From Brachypterus glaber (Eukaryota; Arthropoda; Insecta; Coleoptera; Kateretidae): 64,000 bases of DNA. The translations under genes were made by a program, and so were the position numbers. Shown piece by piece: positions 20,639 to 32,009 of this stretch (position 1 is the first letter of the stretch; every line of letters starts with the position of its first letter). Below the pieces are notes generated by a model that did not search any database, was not told where the DNA came from, and saw only the letters and a program-made list of their open reading frames with translations. The stretch is taken from assembly GCA_958510825.1 (NCBI GenBank), contig OY294049.1, forward strand, positions 27,114,986 to 27,178,985, written 5' to 3'.

Positions 20639-21449
20639 TACATACCTGTACCTCTTTCATTTTAACGATTATGACGGTCGAATGCAAAATTAGGACAGAA
20701 TTACCAACCGTCAACGAGAAAACGATCGATACTTTCATTCCAACTAATCTGGAATGAAAAGTCTGACCGACAAAAAGTACTAATTTGAAAAAGTTTCGTC
20801 TTTATAATGACCGGGCTGATTTTTAGATGAATATAAAGCCTTTTCTATTTAATAATGTCTGTTTCGAACATTTTTCTTTACTCAGACAATTAAATCATCC
20901 AGTATGTACACTGTACACTCTACATTGTACAGCTGTCTGTTAGTTAAATATATTTACTTGTATAGAAAAACAAATTTAATTCAACACGGAGAAAAAAATA
21001 TATTTGTGGAAAATATAATTCTAATCATAACAATTAAAAAGTATAACAAAACAAAGAACAAGATTACAGTTTGATCTTCGGTTTTCTGCATAAGTATATA
21101 AAATATTGGTGGTAAATAGACTATTTTTAATATATATTTTTTTAATTGGCTCGAAGCAATGTCCATTGTAATGGTAATAATTTTAAAATGTAATTGTGGT
21201 AATTAAGTTGATTGATTAAATGTTTTGGAAAAAACAAATTTACTGTCTATTTATAGTAAATAAATGATTAATTGTGAATAATTAAATTTATTAAATATTC
21301 ACTTATTTTTAACCACCGGTTTTTTTTCAGACAAGTGGTTTACTTTCACCAAAGGGGGACATATTTCGCCCACCTGAGTAAACTCGGTCTAAGAGTTTGG
21401 TGAGTATATTTGGTTGAAATCTGATCGGCAAAACAAAATATGTCTGCTA
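20639..21449. other. Unassigned spacer
   Basis: A+T-rich, no convincing ORF. ORF 20981-21166 is hydrophobic low-complexity and unlikely to be real. 21310-21420 has some G+C-rich text (CACCGG, GTGAGTATA) without a recognisable function. Confidence 0.4.
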
Positions 21450-23575
21450 GAATTAACTCGAATAAGCGGAAAAGAGCCAACCTACTCACGCTAATCTTGA
21501 ATAAAAATTAAGCTTTAGTGACTTGCCAACGCAAGCCAAGAGTTAATGCTGCTAGTAGGAGGTCTACACATTATAAAACCAATAACAGTAGTATCTAAGG
21601 TACTCGGTTTCGGAAGATAATGGACTTTTTTCCTTTGAAATGACCATAGCGTACTTAAATAAACTTTATTTAATATTGTTTTAGAATATTCTATATAAAT
21701 TTTGGTCAGAGATTTCAAATCCCTTTACGTAAATAGTCTATCAATTCTCAATTCAGAAAAAATAGTTGCAGATGTATTTGGTAGGTTATTTTCCAAAAAA
21801 ATATGTAGTGCAGTGTATTAAATATCTGACATAATGTGTCAGAACAATAATTCAGTAATAATAAGTGTTTGACAAATAACACAACCCCACAAAAAAAAAG
21901 GTCAAGACCCTTAAGACAGACCATGATATTCCTATGTATTTTTCGACGCTGAATCTGAATCCGGGGTCAGAAAAGACCCTAGACGTCTGGAATTCACCCC
22001 CGGACCCAAAAACTACCCTTAAAAGGGGTGAAAAATTGAGTTCGAATTGAAGCCGAATTGGAGGTCAAAAAACCTTCGACACCCCTAGAGTTTACCCCCG
22101 GGCCCATAAACTACCCCTGAGAAGGGTTGAAAAATTGAGTTTCAGATGCCAGATACTTGACTATGGTATTTTTCGAAGCTGAATTCGAATTTGAGGTCAA
22201 AAAAACTTCTACACCCCTGGAATCCACCCCCGGGCACAAAAACTACTCCCAAGAAAGGGTGGAAAATTGAGTTTCGCATGCCAGATGCTCAACCATGGTA
22301 TGTATTTTTCGACGCTGAATCCAAATTTGAGGTCGAAAAAAATTCTACACCCCTGGAGTTCACCCCTGTGTTGGCAAAAAATATTAAAAATACAAGATCT
22401 CTAAATGGGGATTCTCGCGTAAAAAGTAAGATTACGTCTGAATTGGCGGAGACTGGCGCTTTGCGACTTTAATCGTTTTACGTCCCAAGTTCAATTTTCA
22501 CCCGTTATTGGGAGTAGCTTTGAGCCCGGGGGTGAATCCCAGGGAGGTAGATTTTTTTGACCTCGGATTGGATTCTGCGCCGCAAAATACGTAGGAATTC
22601 CATGGTTGAGCATCTGGCACCTAAAACTCAATTCCCCACTCCTTTTTAGGGGTAGTTTTTGGGCCCGGAGGTGAATTCCAGGAGTGTATATTTTTTTTAA
22701 CCTCAAATTCGGATTTAGTCGAAAAATACATAGGTATAAAATGGTCGAGCATCTGGCATCCGAAACTCAATTTTCCACCCCTTCTTGGGGGTATTTCGCC
22801 TTTTTATTTAAGAAATAAAGGCTATTATTATTATTATTATTATTTTTTAGGCCCGGGAGTGAATTCCGGGGTGTAGAAATTTTTTTGACCTCAAATACCG
22901 ATTCAGCGACAAAAAATACATAGGAATACCATGGTTGACATCTGGCATCCGAAACTCAATTTTCCAACCCTTCTCAGGGGTAGTTTTTGGGCCCGGGGGT
23001 GAACTCTAGGGGGTCGAATTTTTTTTGACCTCCAATTCGGCTTCAATTTGAACTCAATTTTTCACCCCTTTTAAGGGTAGTTTTTGAGTCCGGGGGTAAA
23101 TTCCAGACGTCTAGGGTCTTTTCTGACTCCGGATTCAGATTCAGCGTCGAAAAATACATAAGAATATCATGGTCTGTCTCAAGGGTCTTGACCTTTTTTT
23201 TTGTGGGGTTGTGTAATTTGTCATTAATCGATATACTAATATGCATATTTTTTGAGAAAATAAGATGCAAAAAACCTCAATTATACTTTTTTCCGAAATG
23301 GAAATCAATAGACCGTTTCAGTGAATTGATTTAAATTCTCTGACCAAAATTTATATAGAATAGGCTAAAACAGTATAAAATGAAGAACTATTAAGTCGAC
23401 TGTGGTCATTTCTGATGAAAAAAGTCCATTATCTTCCGAAACTGAGCACCTCAGATTTAACTGTAAATGATTGTATAATGTGTAGACTTCCTACTAACAG
23501 GACTTTGGCAAATCACTAAAACTTAATTTGCATTTAAGATTAGCGTGTACTGTCAACGAGTTAACTCGAACGAGT
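21450..23575. mobile_element. Large fold-back element (~2.1 kb) whose arms are built from tandem units
   Basis: Outer arms: 21444-21620 (AATTAACTCG, CACGCTAATCTT) pairs with 23420-23575. Middle: 21885-21960 (CACAACCCCAC, AAGGTCAAGACCCTTAAGAC) pairs with 23130-23215. Between them, on each side of a centre near 22480-22510, about four ~115-125-bp units repeat. Each has TACACCCCTGGAATTCACCC-like and GGTGGAAAATTGAGTT-like text; the left half reads forward and the right half reversed. Inverted arms made of tandem repeats are the structure of Drosophila FB elements. ORFs 22191-22472, 22491-22706 and 23043-23270 are repeat units read as codons. Confidence 0.8.
22797..22852 (+). mobile_element. Tiny LINE/retroposon 3' tail inserted in a repeat unit
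   Basis: GCCTTTTTATTT, a 3-base loop, AAATAAAGGC and then (TATTAT)n interrupt the unit that elsewhere reads GGGGTAGTTTTTGGGCCC. The hairpin followed by AATAAAGGC and a TTA-repeat tail is typical of LINE 3' ends. Confidence 0.6.
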
Positions 23576-24171
23576 GCGTTAAGTGGTTAATTATCAAGGA
23601 TGAACCAATTATTTGTTTATTTAGTTTAATCCATTTACCATAAATATGCAATTTATTGATGTAACCTGTACCTTTTTATAAAAACTATATATAGTTTATA
23701 ACGCTTCATGTTTGGGGCTATTTTGTCTATATTTGTAGCTATTATACATTTATAAGCCTTATTAAAATAACTATTTCCTAAATAGCCGATATTGAAAAAA
23801 CCGATTATATTTGTTACAAATATTTAGGCATTCTATTATAAGCGAAATTATAATCATAGGTAATAGGATAATGTTTTTTCTCGGTGAGCAAAATAAAATA
23901 CTTTTTCCTTTTTTGCGACTTTTGGAGAAAATTACACATCTAGGGAAATTTAAATTGTGCTGTTTAAGCTCCTTTTAAAATTAAAGAAAAGATTAAGTTT
24001 CGATTAGGCTACTTTAAAAGCAAAATTAAACAAATATATTCTTACAAGAGCTTTTAAGGGACTTATTTTAATCAATTTTTGTTTTTAAATTAGCCATTAG
24101 GCGAACCTGCTTAGATGCTTAGAATATTCTTAATAATAATATTCCTAATAACCATATAAAAAAGTTTTGCT
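23576..24171. other. Unassigned A+T-rich spacer
   Basis: No ORF of note, no clear repeat. Confidence 0.4.
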
Positions 24172-24300
24172 TTAAGGGATTGTTCTGATTTTTGATTTCA
24201 AAAAATTATTTTTTTTTGCTTTTTATACTACTCAGTATGTGTACAATACGCTCCTAACATATTTTGACGAAATTTGTCTTGTTTAAAAAGTTATATATAT

Positions 24301-25418
24301 ATACCGGGTGCCACAAAATAGTGGTACACCCCTATAACTTTTTTGTTTATTAACTTATCATGATGAAATTTGGAGGTTATAAATAATTGAATAAACTGCA
24401 TTTTTTGACATTATAAAAAATATTTTGTCACTTCCGGTTTCGCCGGAAATGACCTCAACTATTGATTTTTAAATAGAACACCCTGTATATTATTACATAT
24501 TTTGAATTAAAATTTAATTTTGAGTACACCCATATATAATTTTTACATTCTTGACAAAACAAGTCATTTTTTAATTAAGTTTTAATTTTAAATCAAGTTA
24601 GCTTGGAAATATGCAAAATTATTTTTGGCATAGTCGTTTTCTTAGGAAAAATGTGAAAGAACGTTTTATTTAATTAGTAACCAATTTGGAGCTCTTTAAA
24701 ACTAGGCAAATCATGTTTTTCAATAAAACTGAATTTTTTTAAATGGGAAGGTACTGGTACCGTAGTACCATTAAATCACACTTAAAAAATATTTACACAG
24801 GACCAAAACAATAACTGACTAAAAAAGTTGTTTTATTGTTGATTTTTCTTTTTTATTTATTTTTAAAAGTAATTTTTTGCAAATAAATTTTGATTGAAAT
24901 ACAATGATATGGGTATCAATCTTTTAAGAAAAAAATATATGATTTAATGGTACTACGGTACCAGTACCTTCCCATTAAAAAAAATTGAGTTTTATTGAAA
25001 AAAATGATTTACCTAGTTGTAAAGAGCTCCAAATTAGTAAATAATTAAATAAAACGTTGTTTCATATTTTTCCTAATAAAATGACTAAGCCAAGAATAAT
25101 TTTGCCTATTTCAAAGCTAAATAGATTTAAAATTAAAATTTAATTAAAAAATGACAGGTCCTGTCAAAAATTGACAAATTATACATGGTTGTACTCAGAA
25201 TTTAATTTTGAATCAAAATACGTAAAGATATACAGGGTGTTTCATTTAAAAATCAACAGTTGAGGTCATTTCCGGCGAAACCGGAAGCGACAGAATATTT
25301 TTTACAATGTCAAAACATGCAGTTTATTCAATTATTTACATCCTCTAAATTCCCTTTTTGATAAATTAATAAACAACAAAATTATAGGGGTGCACCATTA
25401 TTTTGTAGCACCCGGTAT
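24301..25418. mobile_element. Nearly complete palindromic element (1.12 kb), ATACCGGGTG termini
   Basis: ATACCGGGTGCCACAAAATA at 24301 pairs with 25399-25418. CACTTCCGGTTTCGCCGGAA at 24430 pairs with 25268-25290, and GGTACCGTAGTACCATTAAA near 24755 pairs with 24940-24968. Arms of about 480 bp surround a short A+T-rich loop. Internal ACACCCTGTATA blocks (24479 and 25230) suggest it arose by one TACAGGGTG-type element entering another. Confidence 0.85.
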
Positions 25419-25529
25419 ACTTTAAAAAATATACATAAAAAAATAATAAAATTATAAAATTTTAAGCCGCGATTCTAAATATAAAATATGACAAAAAGTT
25501 CCTATAAACATATGTCTAAAAATACGTCG

Positions 25530-26000
25530 TAAGGGAGATGCGCCCCTTTGAATGTGGCTAAAAAATTCGGTTTTTATTTAATAACTCAGTAACCCCTTAA
25601 GATACAGCAAGGAGGTTTTGTTAATGAACTAATCTTAATAACTCTTCGTATGTTATTTTTATGTACTTATTTTTACCAGGGGCGTGTGAAACGGGGGGCC
25701 TTACCAGTTTTTTGCCCCAAACTTTTTTATGTGTATCTTTTTTTTTAATTTTTTGTAAAAAATATAGATTCCTTGAGTAAAAATACATAAAAAGGTCAGA
25801 TAGTGTAAAACTGTAGGAGCAAGCGTTTAAAAAAATGGAATTAAGAGAAAGTTACATTCTGTGCCACCCAAAATTTTACTTTTTAAAAGACTATTACTCC
25901 TTTAATATTAAATTTAGTTTTTGGGTAAAGAATACTTTTTCGTTCAGTTTTTATTATAGAATCGACCTGAAGAATTAAAATTTTATTGGTGATTGTTTTG
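25530..26000. mobile_element. Fragment of the TACAGGGTG MITE family
   Basis: Text such as CCAAACTTTTTTATGTGTAT and AAGACTATTACTCCTTTAAT matches the interiors of the copies at 19974-20638 and 37454-38112. Both termini are missing or replaced. Confidence 0.65.
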
Positions 26001-26044
26001 TATACTTTAAAATATAAAAAAAACTTTAAACGCGTTTTTCTCAA

Positions 26045-26390
26045 AATTCCATTTTTCAAAACGGTTCCAGCGATTAAAAAAAACTATTTAACATATTGAC
26101 TTAAATCTTTCGGTATTTTGTCGAAAATCATGTTGGAGAGTTCGCTAGTGTATTTTTTTTAAAAGACTTGTAATTTATTTTTTATTCCTCCTTTTTTACC
26201 CGTTTTTGGTCGGAAAAATTTAATTTTTTTTTTTTACTAAAATACGCGTGGAATTTTTGTTTTTTGAAATTTTGACTTATGTCTATACTAGCGAACTAAA
26301 GGATGTCATTTTTAAAAAGACTGTTTTTGATTTTTGTGTGTTCGGATCATTGGGGGCCGAGCTATCGCTGGAACCGTTTGTCATGTTATT
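26045..26390. repeat. Small palindrome, arms ~150 bp
   Basis: AACGGTTCCAGCGAT (26059-26073) pairs with ATCGCTGGAACCGTT (26366-26380). GTTCGCTAGTGTA near 26140 pairs with TACTAGCGAAC near 26287. The ORF at 26248-26469 is the right arm read through and is not a gene. Confidence 0.7.
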
Positions 26391-26730
26391 TTTGAGGTGT
26401 CTAACTTCAGCGCGTGCTGCACATTTATTTATGACGGCAAAAGAAACAATTTTTTTTTGTGAACTTTAAGAGTTGTCTAATACTTTGTAAAAAGTTTTGT
26501 ACATAAAATTAATACAGGTCGTCTGAAAAAAAAATCCAAAAATCGTCAATTTTTTGCCTCAAAAATCAGAACAACCCCTTAACAGGCGTACAGATTAAAA
26601 TAAACCGTGGAGATTTGTAATGCTTGGCATTCCGGTAAGTAATATTACGTAAGTTTTTGATAATTAAACATTTGCATTTCACATAACCCAATAATTGTGT
26701 TATTGTGTTATTGTTTAAAAACATTTGAAT

Positions 26731-28600
26731 ATTCTTTTTTAAACAGGACAGATGTTCGACTTCACCTCTCCGATTTTGCTCAAATTTTGCATACGTGCCT
26801 AAAATAGTGTTTCATTTAACAAATGCAAGTTGATTTTTCCGACAAAATTTTTTCTTTTGAGATATTAGGTTGGGTCATTTTTTCGACTTTTTCCGATCAT
26901 CCTGCAAGGGATCTAAAAAACTTATGTAATTAGGTTTCTAATTAACCTATGGTTTTTGTGTTACCAACATTGTAAAGAGCAATGAATTTCGCTTTAGAAA
27001 AAGTATGTTTCAATTGTTTTTAAAAATCAAGAGGTCCGCCAGATTAACCTCAAATACAATTTTTTCTTTTAAATATTGTGGAAAATTATATCAACGAATC
27101 TGTTTTATATTGGAACAGGGTAACCCATATAATATTATCTATAAACCGTTATTATTTTGGAAGATACAGCAAAAAATGGTCATCTAGTGGTTCTCAGGTG
27201 CAGGTTACATCTAATAACTTTTGATTGCTTTCAGCTAGAGACATAAAAATTTGGCTTGAAATACTTACATACTACGAAAAGATAAGGGACCAAATTTGAC
27301 GTCTTTATCTCAAAAATTGTACTTGAGGTTAATATGTCCAGCATCATTTGCATTTAAAATAACTCATGAACGCTTTGAGATAAATACGTCAAATTTGGTC
27401 CATTATCTTGTCGTAGTATTTAAGTATTTGAATGAAGACATATATACTGCACCTGAGAACCACTAGATCACCATTATTTGCTGTATCTTCCAAAATAATA
27501 GTGGTTTATAGATAATATTTTATAGGTGTATACTACTACCTAATATAAAACAGATCAGTGGATATAATTTTACACAATATATTTTTTTATTTTGTTGAGG
27601 TTAATATTTCTGCCATCCTTTGTATTCAAAATAACTCATAAACCTTTTGAGATAAAGACTTCAAATTTGGTACATTATCTTCTAGTAGTATTTAAGTATT
27701 TCAAGCCAAATTTCATGTCTCTAGCTCAAAATAAACAAAAGTTATTGTATATAATATTTATATGTACTAAACTTGAGAACCATTATGTGAACTTTTTTTT
27801 GCTGTATCTTAAAAAATAATGTCGGGTTATAGATAATATTTTATGGGCGTATACTACTGTTAATAAACACCACCCTTTCCCAATATAAAATATATCCGTG
27901 GATATAATTTTTCACAAAAAAAATTCAAAGATTTTATACTTCAGGTTAATATTTTCAGCATCCTTTTTATTTAAAATAACTCATGAACCCTTTGAGATAA
28001 AGACTTCATATTTAGTCCATTATTCTCTCGTAGTATGTGAGTATTTCAAGTCAAATTTTATGTCTCTAGCTGAAAGCAATCAAAAGTTATTAGATGAAAT
28101 GACGACATATGTACTACACCTGAGATGCACTAAATGACTACTGTATCTTCCAAAATAATAGCTGTTTATAGATAATATTTTATGGGCTGATACTACTGTT
28201 AATAGAGACTACCTTGTTCAAATATAAAATAGATCCGTTGATATAATTTTCCAGAATAATTAAAAGAAAATAATGTATTTAAGGTTATTCTGGCCGCCAT
28301 CTTGATTTTTAAAAACAATTGAAACATACTTTTTCTACAGAGGAATCCAGTGCTCTTTACAATGTTCGTAATACAAAAATCATAGGTTAATTGGAAACCG
28401 AATTATATAAGTTTTTTAGATCCCTTGCAGGTTGCTCGGAAAAAGTCGAAAATTGACAAGCTAATACCTCAAAAGAAATTTTTTTTTCCGAAAAATCAAC
28501 TTGCATTTGTTAAATGAAACACTATTTTAGGCACGTATGCAAAATTTGAGTAAAATCGGAGATGTGAAGTCGGACATCTGTCCTATTTGAAAAATAATAT
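26731..28600. mobile_element. Fold-back element (~1.87 kb) with internal tandem units
   Basis: Ends: ACAGGACAGATGTTCGACTT at 26743 pairs with 28565-28584. The arms continue through TTTCATTTAACAAATGCAAG (26810; pairs with 28500-28525) and GATCCCTTGCAGG (28421; pairs with 26904). The centre contains three direct copies of a block starting TTGAGGTTAATAT at about 27322, 27596 and 27940, the last two about 344 bp apart, plus an inverted copy at 27180-27310. ORFs at 27005-27187, 27592-27819 and 27898-28137 are parts of these units. Confidence 0.78.
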
Positions 28601-29398
28601 CCCATTACATTTGCAATTATGGCGAAGGCGCCACAATGTACAAGTTTCGAAGTAGAATATAACTTAAAACCGACTTGACCTAGCTTTTACCAGGAACTTC
28701 ACCAGAACCCCTAAGTTCTTAAAAGCAGTTTTATAAAAAATAATCTTTTAATTTAGATAAAAACCAGCTGAACAGTTGCAAGCACCTTGTCAAAACATCG
28801 GCACTAGGCACTAATTTGAAACGTTATAAAATAGAAATACACCTGCGTGTTGCATAATTTATTAAGGTTTGAAAGTCTGTATCTCCCTAAAATGTATATG
28901 ACATTTTTTGTAGGGCTTAAAAAGAGCTTTCATTTGAGATATAATTTTTTGAAATCTGTCTATAAATAAGTGTCATGTTAAAAAACATTTAACTGTTTTA
29001 AACGCCAATATCTTTAAAACAATGTATTTTAGGAAAAAATTGTTTATAACATTTTTTGAGCAATTTAAAAAAAAATCTTTCATATAAGTGCTAAATTAAT
29101 AAAATACAATAATAAATAACTTAATTATAACCAAAAAACGCTAAAAATAGGAATTTTACCCCATTCTTACCTCTTTACCCCCAATCGTTTACCCCCGAAA
29201 TCTAATCAGCTTTTTGAAATATGTTAAGAAATAATAACAAAAACCGTTTGTCGATATATTTTTTAGAAATTGAGTTATGATGTTTACAGACAGACATACA
29301 GCAGACAGACAGACACATTTTTTTAATGATTTCGACTCAGGAAGGTCTAAAACTTCGAGAAAAACATGGTCAAAGATTTTAACTTTTCGGCGAAGTTT
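28601..29398. other. Unassigned spacer with a CAGA-type microsatellite
   Basis: No ORF of note. 29286-29316 has short CAGACAGACA repeats next to TTGAGTTATGATGTTTACAG. That context, a GTCTG/CAGAC array beside a conserved A+T-rich block, also occurs at 51400-51600 and suggests a repeat family. Confidence 0.45.
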
Positions 29399-29893
29399 TC
29401 AATACATCGGCACTCTTAGTAGAACTAAATGCCGATGTAATAGGGTATTTTTTCCACTAGGATCCGAAATGTTTCTTATGAACAGCTTTAAAAGGATTCT
29501 GGAGTTTTTTCTCAACAAATTTTTGTTGGGCCCGTGTTGCGTTATTAATGAGACCCGTAAATTTTCTACAACTTTTCTATTTCTATTCCTAATGATTGGA
29601 CCCTTGTAGAAATATTTTTTATTGTTTTTTAAACACAGTATGTGCTTAAGTGGAGCTGTAAGTGGAACCGAAAACTTTTCTGTAGAAAGCTTTTTACTAA
29701 ATGCCGAATAAGTTTCAGTTGAAGACATGTAGGTTTCAACACTTCTTCCAAAATTGCGTATTTTTACCAGCACCTCGGCGAAGGGACGGCCAGGCAATTT
29801 TAGTTTTCCTGTAGCCTTCTGTGCTCGGACCTGTCCATGCATAAAAAATACCACAATAAACCAACAAAACACATAATAAATAAAGTATGGCAC
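29399..29893 (-). CDS. Hypothetical secreted basic protein (164 codons), best host-gene candidate
   Basis: The minus-strand ATG at 29893 opens a 164-codon frame ending in TGA at 29399. Residues 1-24 form a good signal peptide: a polar start, a hydrophobic core FIYYVFCWFIVVFF, then HGQVRA, which satisfies the small-x-small cleavage rule. The remainder is strongly basic, with no further membrane segment and no domain I recognise; KIRNFGRS at about residues 45-52 contains Gly-Arg after NF, a weak amidation-like site. The reading frame is visibly richer in G and C than its flanks. Upstream lies TTTTCAGTCTGG (about 29957), similar to an arthropod initiator. It could be one exon, a lone gene, or a transposon ORF. 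Overlapping plus-strand ORF 29277-29609 looks like its shadow. Confidence 0.4.
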   Translation of the reverse strand: MPYFIYYVFCWFIVVFFMHGQVRAQKATGKLKLPGRPFAEVLVKIRNFGRSVETYMSSTETYSAFSKKLSTEKFSVPLTAPLKHILCLKNNKKYFYKGPIIRNRNRKVVENLRVSLITQHGPNKNLLRKNSRILLKLFIRNISDPSGKNTLLHRHLVLLRVPMY

Positions 29894-30659
29894 ACGGATC
29901 TATGACAGTCAAAGGAATGCGGCAGAAAATTAAAATCGGAAATTCGGGATTCCCAGACTGAAAATCTAAAACATATTTCGATAATTTAACTATATTTAAG
30001 GATACAATAAATATATATTATAACAGAAAACATATATTATAATAGTATTTAATTTAAATCTAATCTACAGTGTTTTCCATACCTACTTGATTTTTTTGTT
30101 GAATTTATTTTACTCTTTTAGATCCGTGCACGGCCGTGTGGCCAACTTTACATTATACATTATGTATACATTTTTGTCGGATTTGGTTATTTAATATTTA
30201 AAAAGTATTCGAGCGAAAAGGTTTTTTTATAAGCTAAAGTATGCCTATCGAATATTAAGCTCAAATGGCTCAAATGGAAAATGCCTAAGTATATAAAATA
30301 TAAAAAAGTTATAATATGTTTTGAAACTTCTGATATTAAGTATGTTTACTTCACGGATACGGGAAAACAATTTAAAGTTAATTTATTTACTAACATACAT
30401 ATACCATTTAAAAGATTTTTTGTCAGGGCTGGCGGAAGGACTGGGCAAAGCGGGCATTATTAATGTAGTACAACTTCTATAAATAAAGATCTGTCTAGAC
30501 AGTTGTTTAGTAAAATGCTTGCCTTTTAAGTTAAATTCAATTTTAAAAAGAATGCCTATAATTTATGACTCATAAATACTGTGATAATATGAAATATTTG
30601 GGACATTCTAAGAAACATTGTCTCTTAGATATATAAACTTAGTTAATTTAAATCTCATA
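29894..30659. other. Unassigned spacer
   Basis: A+T-rich. The short ORF 30281-30463 has no domain and is not supported. Confidence 0.4.
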
Positions 30660-30938
30660 CAATAAAGTTTTTGTTTGTTTTATTCAATAATGTCGTTTTA
30701 CGCTACTATGGACAATTTGACAGGACCAACGTCTTGTACATGCCCTCCAAAGAACGGTTTTCGACAGAACTCGTATCCACCCTGAAATGTGTTGCAGTTT
30801 CAACTGCAGCCCCTATTACAGTGGAACGTAGTTCCATCTACCGACTATAGACAACACTATACAGCCATGCTCTAAGTCGGACTCGAACCCCCTGGCACCG
30901 TAGTCAGACCCACTGTCTACTACACTACCGTGACCGGC
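30660..30938 (-). mobile_element. tRNA-derived SINE
   Basis: Read on the minus strand, the head starts GCCGGTCACGGTAGTGTAGT at 30938, holding a degenerate box A. It carries box B GGTTCGAGTCC at 30879-30889, matching the RNA polymerase III consensus exactly. A G+C-richer tRNA-unrelated body follows (to about 30720), then an A-rich tail with AATAAAACAAACAAAAAC near 30665. The box spacing is that of a tRNA gene, but the stems of a true tRNA do not form, so it is a SINE and not a tRNA gene. Confidence 0.75.
30879..30889 (-). promoter_or_regulatory. Pol III box B of the SINE
   Basis: GGTTCGAGTCC on the minus strand, a full match to GGTTCGANTCC. Confidence 0.8.
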
Positions 30939-31196
30939 AAATTAAATAAAATCATTATTTAACCCTTTAACAATTAGAAGACGTAGCTGTGAAAACAAAC
31001 AAGCCAAAAAAATCAGCTTTCGAGCTGTCAATAACAGAATACTTTCGTTTAAGAAAAATTATATTTATTTTTTAAACACATTGTTTTTTACTATTTTTTT
31101 TTCAAAAGTATATTCTTTTAAATTATTTATTTATTTAGCGTATGGCAAATTAAAAAGTAAATTAAGTATGTAACCTGTATACCGTTATAAATGAAG
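30939..31196. other. Spacer, nothing recognised
   Basis: A+T-rich stretch between the SINE and the long inverted repeat. Confidence 0.4.
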
Positions 31197-31639
31197 ACGA
31201 AGATTTTTGTATTTGACGGTATAATTTCATTAAAAAATCTGCCAAGGCCTTTCAAATCGTTATCGATTCATCATCAGGGCTGGCACTGAAAAGTAAGAAA
31301 AAGGGGGGGCATAAATACGGTGAAAATTGGGTTATTAATTTTAGGGGTTGGGTTTTAAAAAGTTTTTTAAAAAGTTTTTAAAAAATTTTAAAAAAGTTTT
31401 TCTACTTACTTGTCAGTGCCTGGACAAAATTGCATAAAAACTAATTGTACACATAATAAATTATAACAAATAAAACAAAAATTATAAAAATTACACAATA
31501 GAAACTGTTAAGAACTAAATTAAAATTAAAATAAGGCGCGATCGATGTGTAAACAAATACTGACTGATAAAAATTATTGTGAGAAGCAGTGAGCAGCGGT
31601 TAAAAACAAGGTATCAAGAGCGCAGTTTAATTAAATTAA

Positions 31640-31808
31640 ATTTTAAAAAGAGGTTGAAATTATTGTTAAGCTTTACCTGGTTATTGATACAAAGGTCTTT
31701 TTGATGTTTAAGGGCGCGGGTGATTTCAAGATCTTCCAAAAGAGATAATTTTAGGTCATATTTATGGGTGTAACGTAGATGAAGGATTTCGGAATTTTCG
31801 TGTGGATT
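31640..31808 (-). pseudogene. Penelope-like element C-terminal coding tail, left copy
   Basis: Minus-strand codons from the gap edge read NPHENSEILHLRYTHKYDLK, then LSLLEDLEITRAL, KDLCINNQ and a terminal NFKPLFKNLI stop. The pattern (I-L-H, then LxLLExLEI, then a short basic end) resembles the tail behind the GIY-YIG domain in insect Penelope-like retroelements. This family call is from motif memory. The upstream part lies in the gap. Confidence 0.45.
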
Positions 31809-32008
31809 NNNNNNNNNNNNNNNNNNNNNNNNNNNNNNNNNNNNNNNNNNNNNNNNNNNNNNNNNNNNNNNNNNNNNNNNNNNNNNNNNNNNNNNNNNNN
31901 NNNNNNNNNNNNNNNNNNNNNNNNNNNNNNNNNNNNNNNNNNNNNNNNNNNNNNNNNNNNNNNNNNNNNNNNNNNNNNNNNNNNNNNNNNNNNNNNNNNN
32001 NNNNNNNN
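31809..32008. other. Assembly gap (200 N)
   Basis: A run of 200 N, the usual placeholder for unknown length. Its position in the palindrome centre suggests the assembler could not resolve the inverted repeat. Confidence 0.99.
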
Positions 32009-32009
32009 T

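Larger units (their letters stand above)
24172..26583. mobile_element. Composite inverted-repeat element (2.4 kb) with nested palindromes
   Basis: The outer pair is TTAAGGGATTGTTCTGATTT at 24172 and its near complement at 26545-26583 (AAAATCAGAACAACCCCTTA). Inside lie a complete palindrome at 24301-25418, a TACAGGGTG-family fragment at 25530-26000 and a third palindrome at about 26045-26390. Whether the outer pair marks one element or chance matching of two relatives is open. Confidence 0.6.

Noticed and set aside
22191..23270. Three ORFs of 71-93 codons
   Set aside because: Their similar proline-rich texts arise from the tandem units of the fold-back element in different frames.
26248..26469. 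73-codon ORF with a plausible C-terminus
   Set aside because: It lies in the right arm of a palindrome and its complement is present at 26045-26180.
29399..29609. Plus-strand ORF 29277-29609
   Set aside because: Antisense to the better minus-strand candidate and starts in a CAGA microsatellite.
30879..30938. tRNA gene
   Set aside because: Box B is perfect, but the acceptor and anticodon stems do not form and a SINE body follows.
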